A stretch of DNA of 64,000 bases from Physcomitrium patens (taxonomy: Eukaryota > Streptophyta > Bryopsida > Funariales > Funariaceae): contig NC_037257.1 in assembly GCF_000002425.4 (NCBI RefSeq), positions 11,346,627 through 11,410,626 of the forward strand. The letters are read 5' to 3'. The position numbers were made by a program, and so were the translations under genes. The notes under the pieces are model-generated. The model searched no databases and was not told the DNA's origin. It saw only the letters and a list, made by a program, of their open reading frames with translations. Shown one piece after another: positions 33,447-44,879 of this stretch. Numbering within the stretch: the first letter of the stretch is position 1; every line of letters starts with the position of its first letter.

Positions 33447-33983
33447 TGTCAAGGACAAGAACTTGATGAAAGCAAATAAATAAATGAGACTCTCTCAAAG
33501 AAATTTGACAAAATAAAAATAAAGAAGTATATATATTAAAAAAGAAATTAGAATGGCTATTGCTAAAAGGCAAGGAAATTAAAGATTCTTGAAATTAGAC
33601 TACAAGTAAGAAAAGAATTGATAAGAGTGAAGAAGGCTTCACTCTTGCTTCTATATATACTATCTATCTAGGATCTATATGGCGACATTCTATAGGACTT
33701 CCAGAAACGTGTTGACCTTGTATGATACATATCTAATTTGTAAGATAAGTTTTCTATATGAATGCTATATAATTAGCTTGTTTTTTAAGCTACCAACACA
33801 TGTGATACATGATTAGCTTGTTGACCAAGTTTCTAACCTATCAATCAATTACAAACATATGTAAAGTCAAAACAACATCTAGCAAGCTTCTTTAGAATGT
33901 ATTATGAAAATAATCTACTTTTACCTACTTCTATCTATTCATATTATCTAGGTAATAATTATAGTAGGTATATATCCATGACA
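33447..33983 (-). repeat. Chromovirus B 3' LTR
   Basis: It starts TGTCAAGGAC and ends CCATGACA. TATATATA is at 33652-33659 and the putative RNA start ACTCTTATCAA at 33628-33618 (minus), 31 nt downstream. Confidence 0.88.
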
Positions 33984-34566
33984 TTATCTCCCCTTTTAGG
34001 AACAAGTTCTATAAAGAACATTGATTATATATTGAAGAAGTCTATGATACAATGAATTATATTTGCTATATATTTTGATCTTTATTTCTTTTAAAGGTAG
34101 TTAATAGGTCGTTTCAACCATTGATAATATTCTATTCCAAGGTAGAAAAATCACCCTATTATTTCCTTATTATTGAAACCTTTATAATTTCTTTCAAATA
34201 AAATATTTGTACCACCATCAAGAGTCATTTCTACCTACAATAAAATCACCTAACATCGAGAGTCTCTTTTTAGATCATGATACCAAATGCATTGTATCTT
34301 ACCATCTATTTGAGGAAGAACATGACATTCTTGAAGGTCTTCATCTCTATTATGTCATCTTAAAGATTAAGATAATTACAATATTTCCTTTGGTAAGTTA
34401 GCAAATGATGGCTCTTAAGTTGAATTTGTTGGCTATTGATTCTCTATTTCATTAATGCCAATATCAAAATTACAAACAATGATAGAAGATAGAATGTAAT
34501 CTTTCTTAAATTATGTTTCTTTAATAGTAAAGATTTGTTATCCTTCATCTTGATTTTGATGGATGT

Positions 34567-34666
34567 NNNNNNNNNNNNNNNNNNNNNNNNNNNNNNNNNN
34601 NNNNNNNNNNNNNNNNNNNNNNNNNNNNNNNNNNNNNNNNNNNNNNNNNNNNNNNNNNNNNNNNNN
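34567..34666. other. Assembly gap of 100 N
   Basis: Exactly 100 undetermined bases, the usual placeholder for a gap of unknown size. It lies in the 3' coding end of chromovirus B, so that region cannot be interpreted. Confidence 1.
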
Positions 34667-34672
34667 CCTATG

Positions 34673-37600
34673 TCAATGCCACCTTAAGTCTAAGACTTCT
34701 TTTATCTTGAATTTTTTATTATTATCCACTTCTATAAGAGGCAGTGGTATTTGTCTTTTTCTTGAGATATTCACTATCTTATATTGCTCTAAAAAAGCCA
34801 TGTGAAATTCAAAATGGATTTTCATAGACTTAGGTAGATTTAATTGATAAGTAATTGGATTGACTTGTTCACAAATAGGAAATGGTCCAAATCTACAATA
34901 ATCCAATTTATCACAAAGACGAATACTTTTAATATTACAAAAAAGTAATTATATCTTATCACCAATGTAAAAATGAGGTTGTTCCTTATAATAAGTATCT
35001 CTATTTCTCTTTTATTATTCTTGAGCTTCTTTTAGTCATGCCTTCATTATTGTATGTAGATTAAATAAGTGATTTTTCAAATCACCTACCATAAGATTAT
35101 TAACTTTTAAAAAGTCAAAACCATCAAGTTATAAATAATAACCATAATTAATAAAGAAAGATGTTTGTTGCATAGAAAAATGTATTGTGTTATTATAAAT
35201 AAATGCTACCAATGGCAAAAGAGTTGTCCAATCATCTTGTTGGTAGTTGATGGTACACCTCAAATACTACTCGAAAACTTCATTTATATGTTTTATTTGT
35301 CTATCAGTTTCAAGGTGGAAAGCCAAAGATAGTTTTATGTCTACTTTTAGAATCTTAAAAATCATTTCCAAAAATATTAATACAAATTGAGTTTTCTTAT
35401 CCAATATAATATCCTTAAGCAATCCATGAAAGTAATAGATTATCTTAAAGAAAAGCTTAGTTGTTTCTTCACATGTGATATCTTTTGTATATGATAAAAA
35501 AATTTCCATTTTGATGAAATAATCTACTATCACAAATATAGAATTATAAGAATATGAAATTAGAAGATCTATAATAAAATCCATAGAAACAGAAGACCAT
35601 GGTTGTTTTAGAATGGATAATAGTTGAAGAAGTCTATAGGATTAATGAGGAGGAATTTTTGACCTTGAACAAACGTCATATGATTTGACAAAGTCTTTTA
35701 TTGCCTTTCACATTTGTGGCCACCAAAAATATTTGAATATAAGTTTTAAAGTCTTATTATATCAAAAATTTCCAATCACTAGAAAGTCATGACATACTTG
35801 AAAAATACATAATGTGCTTCTCTTTTTAGAATATATAGATGTCCTTCAAAATAGAATGGATTATTTTTGAATTCAAACTTAGAAGCATCCTGAAACTTAG
35901 AAAAAAGTCTCTTAATAATATAAATAAGAAGATCAAAAAACATACTTGATTAAATTTATTTTACAAGAATTGAATCAACAATCAATATTGATTTTATTGC
36001 TTGAAGATGAAAATTCTTAGGCTTCAAGAGAATCATTCTTTGTTGATCAAAAGATGCATCTCCTTCTTTTGGTACAAGATAAGAACATCAAGAAAAGACA
36101 TTTAATAAATCTTATTATTTTTTGAAACAATAAGTGATCTTAAAATCAAATCTTGATAAAAACATGCTCTAATAAGCTTGGCAACAATTCAAATCATGTG
36201 CTCATATAAAGTATTTAAGATTCTTATGGTTGGTATAAATAATGATTGGGTTGGAAGCAACTTCTAAATAATGGTACCATTCTTGAAACAAATCCACAAT
36301 TGCAAGAAGTTCTTTGTTGTGAATCTTCTAGTTAATCTCTACTATTGAAAATTTTCTTGAAAAAAAAGCTATTGAATAAAATTTATCATCTATTTCTATT
36401 TTTGATAATATGGCATTGAAAGCAAAGTCTAATATATTTTTTTTAATAAAGAATGGCTAAAAAAAGTCAACATGATATAAGATTGGTAAAAAAATAAAGG
36501 CTATCTTTAAAGCTTCAAATATTGCTTCTGATTCTTGATTCTATTAATATTTGTCTTTATAAGTCAAATATGTAAGTGGAGCTGCAACTTGAAAGAAGTT
36601 CTTGATGAAGATCGAGTAGTAGTTGGCAAATCTCAAAAAATATTGGAATCTCCTACCGTTTATGAGATCTTTCAATCCATAATAGTTTGAACTTTCTTAG
36701 GATCCATCATAAGACCATCATTTAAAATGATGTATTCTAAGAAGTTAACTTGAATAGTATGGAATATATACTTTTCTATCTTAACATAGAGTTCCGCATC
36801 TTTTAATTTTTGTAACACATGACAAATATAAAGTTTATATTCTTCTTTATTCTTAAAATAGATTAAGATGTTGTCTAGGCTATAAAAAATAAAATCATCT
36901 AAAAATTCTTAAAAAACATCATTCATTAGATGTTGAAAAGCTATTAGTACATTTGTAAGTCCAAAAAGCATGACATTGTATTCAAAATGTCCATACTTTG
37001 TTCAAAATGTAGTCTCCTATTCATCTCTTTCTTTGATACATATCAAATTTTCTACTCCTCATAGATCTATTTTTATATATATCTTAGCTTAATTCAATTA
37101 ATCAAAAAATTTAGATATCAAAGGTAGTAAGTAGCTATTGTTGATGGTGATTTTATTGAGTCCTCAATAATCAACACACATTAGCAATGATCCATCTTTT
37201 TTCTTTACAAATAAAATTAAAGCTCTTTCTAGAGATTTGAAATGGCATATGAAGTTCTTTACCAAATTTTCTTTAATATATTCCTTCAGCTCAGCCAACT
37301 CATTTTATGATAAATTATAAATTAGTCCAAATGGTGGTTGAGCTCTTTCTTGAAGGTCAATTGAACAATCATAAGAAAGATGTTCTAATAGAATATTTAC
37401 ATTTTTTTTTTTTTAAATATATCTTAAAAATCTTAAAATTGGCTTAAAATGCTACTTAAAATCTTTTCACTATTAGAAATATATGCGATATAAATAACAC
37501 AAGGTAATCATTCTTTTACAATATGCAAAAAAACTCTTATACCTACAAATACAAATTTAATTGCATAAGACTTATGACTTTCTACTTGATCAATTATACT

Positions 37601-38990
37601 TTTAGTAAAAAATTAAGACTACAAAAAATTCAATCTATTTTTGGATTATATTTTTTTAGCTATAATAAACCTAAAATAACATGATTAGAAGAAAATCTAA
37701 TGATATTAAATATTATAAAGCTACTATAACCAATGATTGTTGTTTCTATAAGAAAGATTTCATAAATAATATTTTCTAAAGATAATGGACGATTGTCTAT
37801 GCCTTCTACATAAATAGGTTTAGTTTTATTCACTAAAGATATGCTATGTCTTTTAGTAAATTCTTCATCTAAGAAACACATTGAGGCTCCTAAATCTAAT
37901 AAGGCAGAGGCTTTGTGATGTTTAGATTCTAAAATAATATTTATTATAAAATAAAGAGAGGGTTCTAAAGAGAGAATAAGACCTTCACTAGGTATTATAT
38001 AAGGTTTTAGTCACACGATGTCTATTATAGCTAAACAAACTTGTTTTTTGACATACTAACTTTTTTGATAGCTGTACTCTTCATTTTGTGGTTGTGTCAC
38101 TTCTTTGGATAATATTGAGTAATGTGCTTAGGTTTTCCATAATATAAGTACAATCCTTCTTGACTATGATGAGTCTATTTTTGCTTAGTAAGAAATTTAA
38201 AATGTATCGTATCATTTTACATATCGTCTACTTTCAAATATGTATATTATAAAGATATTGATATTATTATTAAATTATAGTAATATCAAGGTATACTTAT
38301 AAAACTCTCAAATTAAAATTCAAAAAGTTGATTGTTACACCTTACAACAAAGTCAATTACTTGACTCAATGTTTGAAAATTAGATAAGTTGAGCATCAAT
38401 TTTTTTGCCTCATATTGTTATCTATAGAAAAATTGGTTAACAAGTGCAACATCATCCCACTTAATATTAATTACAAGTTGTCAAAACTATGAAGTATATA
38501 ACATTATCGATTGATTGTCTTGTTGTAAAATATAGATCTTATTGGTTGTAATAAAAATTGTATCATGTTCTCCATACATTTATAAAAACTTCACCAAAAA
38601 AGCCTCTAAATTATCCAATATTGGATCTTCTCATTCAAGAAAAGATTAAAATCATGATGATATTGAATCTGAAAAGAGTGTATCAATGAATCTAACTTAC
38701 AAGCTTGAAATTGAATAGCTTTAGAATTGAAGTTCAATCATAAGTTATACTTGATTGATAAATCTTCAAAACTTGAATCTTTTGCCATCAAAATTCTTGG
38801 GCAGTGCAACCTTTGCTTCTTTAATACTAAAAGAATCTTCCACTATAGAAAAAGGGACATGATTTAGTGCAAATATTGAAGAAATTCCAATCATTTCTAT
38901 ATCTTTGCTCCCTGGTATTTGTTTTGCTCTCTATAGTAGTAAATTGAGATGATGCATTGCAAGCATTAACTCCTTTAATTGCTCTTACAT
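34673..38990 (-). pseudogene. Chromovirus B gag-pol remnants
   Basis: Recognisable islands on the minus strand, by comparison with copy A: integrase C-terminal region at 34906-34673 (MDYCRFGPF, then MKIHFEFHMAFLE), integrase core at 35584-35267 (MDFIIDLLISYSYNSIFVIVD, here quoted in part), RT and RNase H between about 37400 and 36200 with numerous stops, protease-adjacent sequence at 37881-37660 (CFLDEEFTKRHSISLV), and a zinc-knuckle relic near 38120-38160 where knuckle Cys positions read Tyr. Gag sequence is unreadable in one frame. It is clearly non-functional. Confidence 0.85.
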
Positions 38991-39246
38991 TTGTACTATT
39001 GCACTCTTCATTTTAAGAAGCTCTACTATGATATTACTTAAAAAAAGAAAGATGTCTAGTATTACTCAAGATAAATAGAAGAAAAGACTTTAAATTTTAA
39101 AAAAATAAAATAAAAATAAAAATACTAGGAATAATATTAGTTTAGAAGAGGATAATCTATAATTCCTAATTTACTTAATTCTTATCAAGAAAAATGGATA
39201 CTCTACTCTTAATTACGAAAAGATAAAGCTCTGATATTATAAGTGT

Positions 39247-39257
39247 ATTCTTGTCAA
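39247..39257 (-). promoter_or_regulatory. Putative self-priming site of chromovirus B
   Basis: TTGACAAGAAT (minus strand) lies 2 nt inside the 5' LTR, the same position as in copy A. It pairs at 9 of 11 positions with the putative RNA start ACTCTTATCAA; both mismatches are explained by C-to-T decay. Confidence 0.6.
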
Positions 39258-39259
39258 TC

Positions 39260-39809
39260 TCTTAAGGACAAAAACTCAATGAAAACAAATAAACAAGTGA
39301 GACTCTTTCAAAGAAATATGACAAAATAAAAATAGAGAAGTACATATATTAAAAAAAGAAATTGGAATAGCTATTGCCAAAAAACAAAGAAACTAGAGAC
39401 TCTTGAAATTAGACTAGAAGTAAGAAAGGAGTTGATAAGAGTGAAGAAGGCTTCATTTTATTTTCTATATATATTATCAACCTAGAATCTATGTGGTAAC
39501 ATTCTATAGGACTTCCAAAAATGTATTGACTTTGAATGATACATATTTTAACTTACAAGATAAGTTTTCTATATGGATGCCACATAGTTAACTTGTTCTA
39601 TAAGCTACCAATACATGTAGCATGTGGTTAGCTTGTTGACCAAGTTTCTAACCTATAAATCAACTACAAACACATGTAAAGTCAAAACAACATCTAGGAA
39701 GCTTCTAAAAAGCTCTTCTAGAAGATATTATGTAATTAATTTATTTTTACCTACTTCTACCTATTCATATTACCTAAGTAATAATTATAATAGATATGTA
39801 TCTATAACA
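39260..39809 (-). repeat. Chromovirus B 5' LTR
   Basis: It aligns along its whole length with 33447-33983. TATATATA lies at 39466-39473 and the putative RNA start at 39442. The U3 keeps a GAAGCTTCTA and TTCTAGAA pair near 39700-39722, far fewer heat-shock-like units than copy A. Confidence 0.88.
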
Positions 39810-39814
39810 ATGAT

Positions 39815-41149
39815 CTTATGTTAACATAATTTTAATTTATTTTATTAGCTATTTAAGATGAATAATTCTATTATTAAACTATCTTTATATTTATGATTTT
39901 ATTTATAATTATTTTAATAATCATAATATTTTTTTCTAAAATAAATATCAAAATAAAAAATATGAAGATTCTAACAATTAAAAAATCATAATATCAACTT
40001 ATATTTTTAAGTTTTTATTATTTATAATATAGATCTTTATTTAATAATCAAAGCTTTTTAGATATTCAATGCTATTTACTAGAAAATAACTATAAATATA
40101 AAATAAAAAACTTTAATAAATGATACAACTTATATATTTATTGATCTTTCTCTAAATAAATTCTTAATTAATATCAAATAGAATTTTTAACAAAATTTCA
40201 ATAATGCTAGTTTTTTATGACATTATATGACTAAATTTATAACAAAAGGCATTGGTTATTTTTTCAATCATAAAGATGATCTCTTTATCTATATTTTTAG
40301 CTTTAGATACAACCTATGTATTAGCTAGGGATTATATTCATCAATTATGCTTCATAGAACAGTAATTATGATGTCAAGATACATCCAAGATATAAATGCT
40401 TCTTTTATTATGGTACTTCTTTGTAACACAATCTAATTTACAAGTACTCTAGATTCAAGAAACCAATGTTTACTCTTTTTTTTATTCAAGCATAAAATGT
40501 TATATTATTCTTCCTAGCTAATATGATTTCAAAAATGCAACAAATAAACTTGCCATGTTTATAATACTAATTGTTGAACATTTGAATTTCAAAGAAAGAA
40601 AGAGCTATCATATATTCCTTCACTAGTTTTTATAATGCCTAAATTTTTTCCTAAACAAAGCTTCTATCTTAAATTCACAACAATGCTACAAGTATTTGCA
40701 TTTTTATTCTAACTTTGTATTGTATTGTTATCTTTTTTACATTATAGCTTTTGCTAAAGATTGTTGATGTCATCCATGATATTGACACTATGATTAATAC
40801 ATCTATCAAATGAATATAAATAACTACCTTTTGAAATAAAATTTTATATATAAAATTTTATATTTTATAATATAATGGTAATATTTAATTAATTTTTTTA
40901 TCAAGTATATAGATTATTAAAAAATGTTAAGAACTTGAAAAAAAACTTTGCATACTTGATGTAAGATAGAAGCTTTGATTAGAAGTTATTTGGTAGCATT
41001 ATTAAGTTTTTTTTTTTTTTTTTTTTTTTAATGTGATTCTTATATGAATATTTATGTTAAACATTCTTATAATTCTATGTTGCTCTTTAGTTCCTAAATC
41101 AATAATATGATATTTTATTCAAAGAATCAAAAGTACTTATTTTCTTCTA
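39815..41149. other. AT-rich decayed repeat DNA
   Basis: No gene is recognised. A 23-T tract lies at 41007-41029. The composition is that of old transposon sequence. Confidence 0.5.
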
Positions 41150-42070
41150 AAGATTTATATTTTAATTTTTTTATGACAAACAACAAGATTAAGTATATTC
41201 TTGGCATCGAAGTTCAATAAGATCAATCTCATAAAACTTTTATATTATATTAAGATAAATATATTATTGATTTTTTGAATAAATTTAACATGGCAACTTC
41301 TCATGTAATTTTAACTTCTTTAAAAGCTATAATTTGCTATTCTAAGCAAGAAATGAGTTTGCTATTGATAAACAACTTATACAAAAGTTACTTTAGTAAC
41401 AAGCTATTGGAAGCCTTTAGTATCTTATTGTATATATACAATGTACTTAGTTATTTTTTTTAATCATTTAAGTCAATTTATGGTCAATTTAGCCTTTGTA
41501 CATTAACTTAGAATAAAAAATATTTTATTATTTATAAAAAATACCTTAGCCAATTCTAACCTTTATTTCTCCTAGTACTTAGGATCTTTCTATTTCTCAT
41601 TAATTTTGTAGTTGGAATGATGTTGATTAGATAAGCATCCTAAATATTAGACATATTACTTTTAATTACATCTTTTAAATGGTCTTTATTATATATTTTA
41701 ACTTAGAAGAATTTTAAGCAATCAAATTTGGATTTTTTCTCAATTAAAATATTAGACATTTTTGTAGCCACAATTGAAGAGCTTATGTGGCTCCAAATTA
41801 TAATTATTAAATTTAATCATTCTTTTTTATCACTAAGTATTATTTATAATGACAATTAGTCTTGCATTGTATTGGATAAGAATCTTAAGTTTTATAATAA
41901 ATTAAAATATGTTGATCTTAATATTTATCTCTTATAAAAATAAAAATAAATCTTAAATTTAAATAATTTTTGTATTTTATATATAGACAAATATTTCTAC
42001 AAAGTTCTTATATAAGATGAAATATTAAATTTTCTTACAAAGACTAAACTTAATATTTTCTTTAATTTCA
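41150..42070 (+). pseudogene. Decayed Ty1/copia RT/RNase H remnant
   Basis: Across several frames and stops the plus strand reads KYILGIEVQ, DKYIIDFLNKFNM, QAIGSL, a Trp-Asn-Asp-Val-Asp block corresponding to the 'DADWAG' RNase H site, then ATIEELMWLQ, SCIVLDKNLKFYNK and YVDLNIYLL. These correspond in order to the C-terminal RT and RNase H blocks of copia pol ('LGIEV', 'AIGSLMY', 'ATTEAEY', 'NQSCI...HxKTKHVDI'). The longest open piece is 41275-41463. LTRs were not identified. Confidence 0.6.
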
Positions 42071-42333
42071 GCCAAGAAGATGTATTTGAATATATATATA
42101 CATAATTTTATTTTTTAAAATTTGAATATTAACTTCTATTATTAATTTAAAATCTAAAAAATATTATAATTAAATTATACAATTAAAGAAGATATTTTGG
42201 TTTTAATTAGACTAATAACATCAATTATTATAATACTCTATTAAATCTAGAGTTGTACACATTAGAAATCTCAAGAAACAATACTTTCAAGTATATATAG
42301 ACTTATTTTTTGTAACTATTTACTTACTTGTTA

Positions 42334-42334
<1 letters not shown>

Positions 42335-42366
<32 letters not shown>

Positions 42367-42402
42367 AATCAATCAATCAAACAATCAATCAATCAATCAA
42401 TT
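42335..42402. repeat. 31-A tract followed by CAAT tetranucleotide repeats
   Basis: A run of 31 A at 42335-42365 passes into repeats of CAAT. This could be the tail of a plus-strand retroposon, but no body was recognised. Confidence 0.8.
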
Positions 42403-43383
42403 ATCATGTATTATATATTAATTTAGATTTAGAATTATTTAATTATTTTTTTCCTCTTAAATTTGCATAATATTGATGCAATTGAAATTAAATGGTGCTC
42501 AAAAATATTATAAAGGATTAGTGTTTTAAGAATACATAAATACTATGTATTGCAATGTGGCTATTTTATTGCTTGCAGGTATAGGTGGTCCACTTCTTAA
42601 TCCCTTCTTATAGCTTGTATTGATATATGATGATTCAAATAAAAATGTCAGTATAAAGATAATATTTTTATTTAATAAAAAAAATTAACTTCTTTATATT
42701 ATTTTTATACTTTTTATAGTAGATTTTACTACTCTACAAGATGTTTGCCATCATTTTGTAGAATTTAAGGCAATACAAAAAAAGAATGTAGATTGATAGG
42801 ATTGATGTCATCTTCACTTAATAATATATTCAATTGTTTAACTATTTCTCTCTTTATAATTATGGATTTATCTCTTAATTTTTAGAAAGTAATTTAAATA
42901 AATATTTTAGCATATATTAGTAATAAGTATAATATAAAAGTACCAAAATTAGAAATATGCTCTTAGATTAAAGAAATCCCACTAGTAGTCTTAAATAAAT
43001 TAATTAATTGTAATTTCTTAGCTATCGCTATAATGTTGGTTTTAAATACAAAATAATATTTTCTAAGTATATATTGTATTTTAAATGTACAACCTACTTT
43101 AACTTGTAAGTTTAAAAACTATTATTAAAAATAGGATTTTAATTTTTTTTTACAAATATCTTATTTATGAAAATTATTCAAGATACTTTATTTCTTACTT
43201 GACATCTTCTTTGTCAACTTACAAAATGTGGTTAATTTTACACAATGAAAAACCTCAAAAGCTTCTAAAAAAAATTATGGTGGCAAGCTTTCACCTAGTG
43301 TTGCATTAAAAGTGTCCAAGATCAATCCATCTTTACATTGTATAGGCTCTCCTATTGCAGCTTCTTCTTTCTCCTTTTTTTTT

Positions 43384-43414
<31 letters not shown>

Positions 43415-43470
43415 GTTTGTTTTTTTTTTTGTTTGTTTGTTTTTTTTTTTTTTTTTTTTTTTTTCCTTGT
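42403..43470. other. AT-rich repeat DNA, right edge of the transposon island
   Basis: No gene is recognised. The edge is marked by a T/G-rich tract at 43373-43465 (TTTTG-type repeats and a long T run), after which composition becomes genic. Confidence 0.5.
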
Positions 43471-44879
43471 TGCACTAGAATGTTGCATCTATATCTCTAT
43501 CATCTCCACATCCTCCTTCCTACTTAAAATGTTGCCACATGTGACAACCACATCGATGCTTAGAAGTACTAGGCATAATTGTTAGTATTGGCAACCTACT
43601 TACTGAAGTGTTTACTAACCTACTTATTGAAGTGTTTAATGCATGTCCCTCTCAGTAAAACATTGCTCGCTCAACAAGGGCATCAGATTCGTGTTTACAA
43701 ACACTAGGTCATGATAGAATGTTCCGTACCTTGTTAGGCGATGCTTTTGGATATTGTGATTCTATGTCTGCTATCGTTCTGAATCCAAATTAGCACACAA
43801 CCTTAGAATTCTCATCCCAATTGACATATCCGTTATGAACAGAGAGAGAGAGTTTCGATCACAATATTGATTAGCGGCCACAGAGTAGAACCAAGGTAAA
43901 TATTGCATGCTTCTTGACCACAAGCATTTCCTTGAATCCTCTCCAAAGGGAAAGGTCTGAAGCTGTATAAGTGAGAGCTTTTTTCTGCCTGGAAGCAGAA
44001 ATGATTGTAAAAAGGAGTGCTGCAGTCATAAACAGGGACATTAAAGCTCACAACAATGCACTGGCAAATTGTCAGATAGGAATACTTGGTGTTTCTTTCT
44101 TTATTTATGTCAGAGGAATGAACGCAGCAGAAACTTGAGCAGAGAAAATGCGAAGAATCATGAAGAGCGGATATAGGTGAATCATCGAGACTACATTGCG
44201 CTGATTGAATTCATCTGACATAAATTGTACAAATCACAATTGAAGAACCGCAACGTTCAAACGATTTCACCATAATTGTTATTGCTGCTTCCTAATGTGA
44301 GACGATCTCCATGCTCACAGCTCTAATTAAAACTAGCAGGCCAAGTTTCTCTTTGTCTCACAATATTCAATCATATCGACAAAAAGAAACCATTCAATGC
44401 CACCAGGTAAGTGCGCACTTCCTTTCGAGATTTACACCCACATCCTATCAAAATTGCATCTAAATAATTGCAATATGTTCAAGCGTTGTTGCATCAAGCA
44501 CTGGTACCAGAACAAATATCACAATGAATCAAATAATTACGGCATTATGAATACGTATTGGTGAACTCTACATCAGGCTCGGGAGACGCCAATTATAGCC
44601 TTCTACATCTGATTACCTCAACTCGTCAACCCAAAATTCTAAGAGTTTGATGGGAACCTTGATAATACATCTACAGTCCTGAATATACAGGTAACTTTTG
44701 AAGGAGAGCCAGCGGTCACTGGTCGCTGATGTTACTATTACACGATAAACTCTTGCCAACACTTGCAGCTTGGAAAAAGAAGCTTGCAATAGAAATTAAG
44801 GAGCCTCAACATACTTACTCTTTCAAGCACTACTGTAGTGATATCAAAGACGTCGAAACCACATGCTGCCCAGCCCTTC
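43471..44879. other. Downstream region of the NPF gene
   Basis: Composition is non-repetitive and balanced, with no supported coding region. It probably includes the 3' UTR of the minus-strand transporter gene ending at 44880. Confidence 0.5.

Larger units (their letters stand above)
33447..39809 (-). mobile_element. Ty3/gypsy chromovirus copy B, heavily decayed
   Basis: LTRs are at 33447-33983 and 39260-39809, and a perfect 5-bp target duplication ATGAT lies at 33442-33446 and 39810-39814. The internal region has the same gene order as copy A on the minus strand but is eroded by stops and frame changes. It belongs to the same family but a different sub-family: LTR sequences differ strongly except for layout. 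A 100-N gap falls in the 3' coding part. Composition is far more AT-rich than copy A. Confidence 0.9.

Noticed and set aside
39228..39237. ATATCAGAGC (minus strand) about 20 nt inside chromovirus B's LTR, resembling the usual initiator-Met tRNA priming site
   Set aside because: It is too far from the LTR, and the youngest copy A has a poorer match (ATATTAAAGC) at the equivalent place, whereas the LTR-adjacent 11-mer is perfectly paired to the RNA start in copy A.
43275..43585. Hydrophobic or Lys/Asn-rich open frames on both strands
   Set aside because: They are translations of a T/G-rich homopolymer tract.
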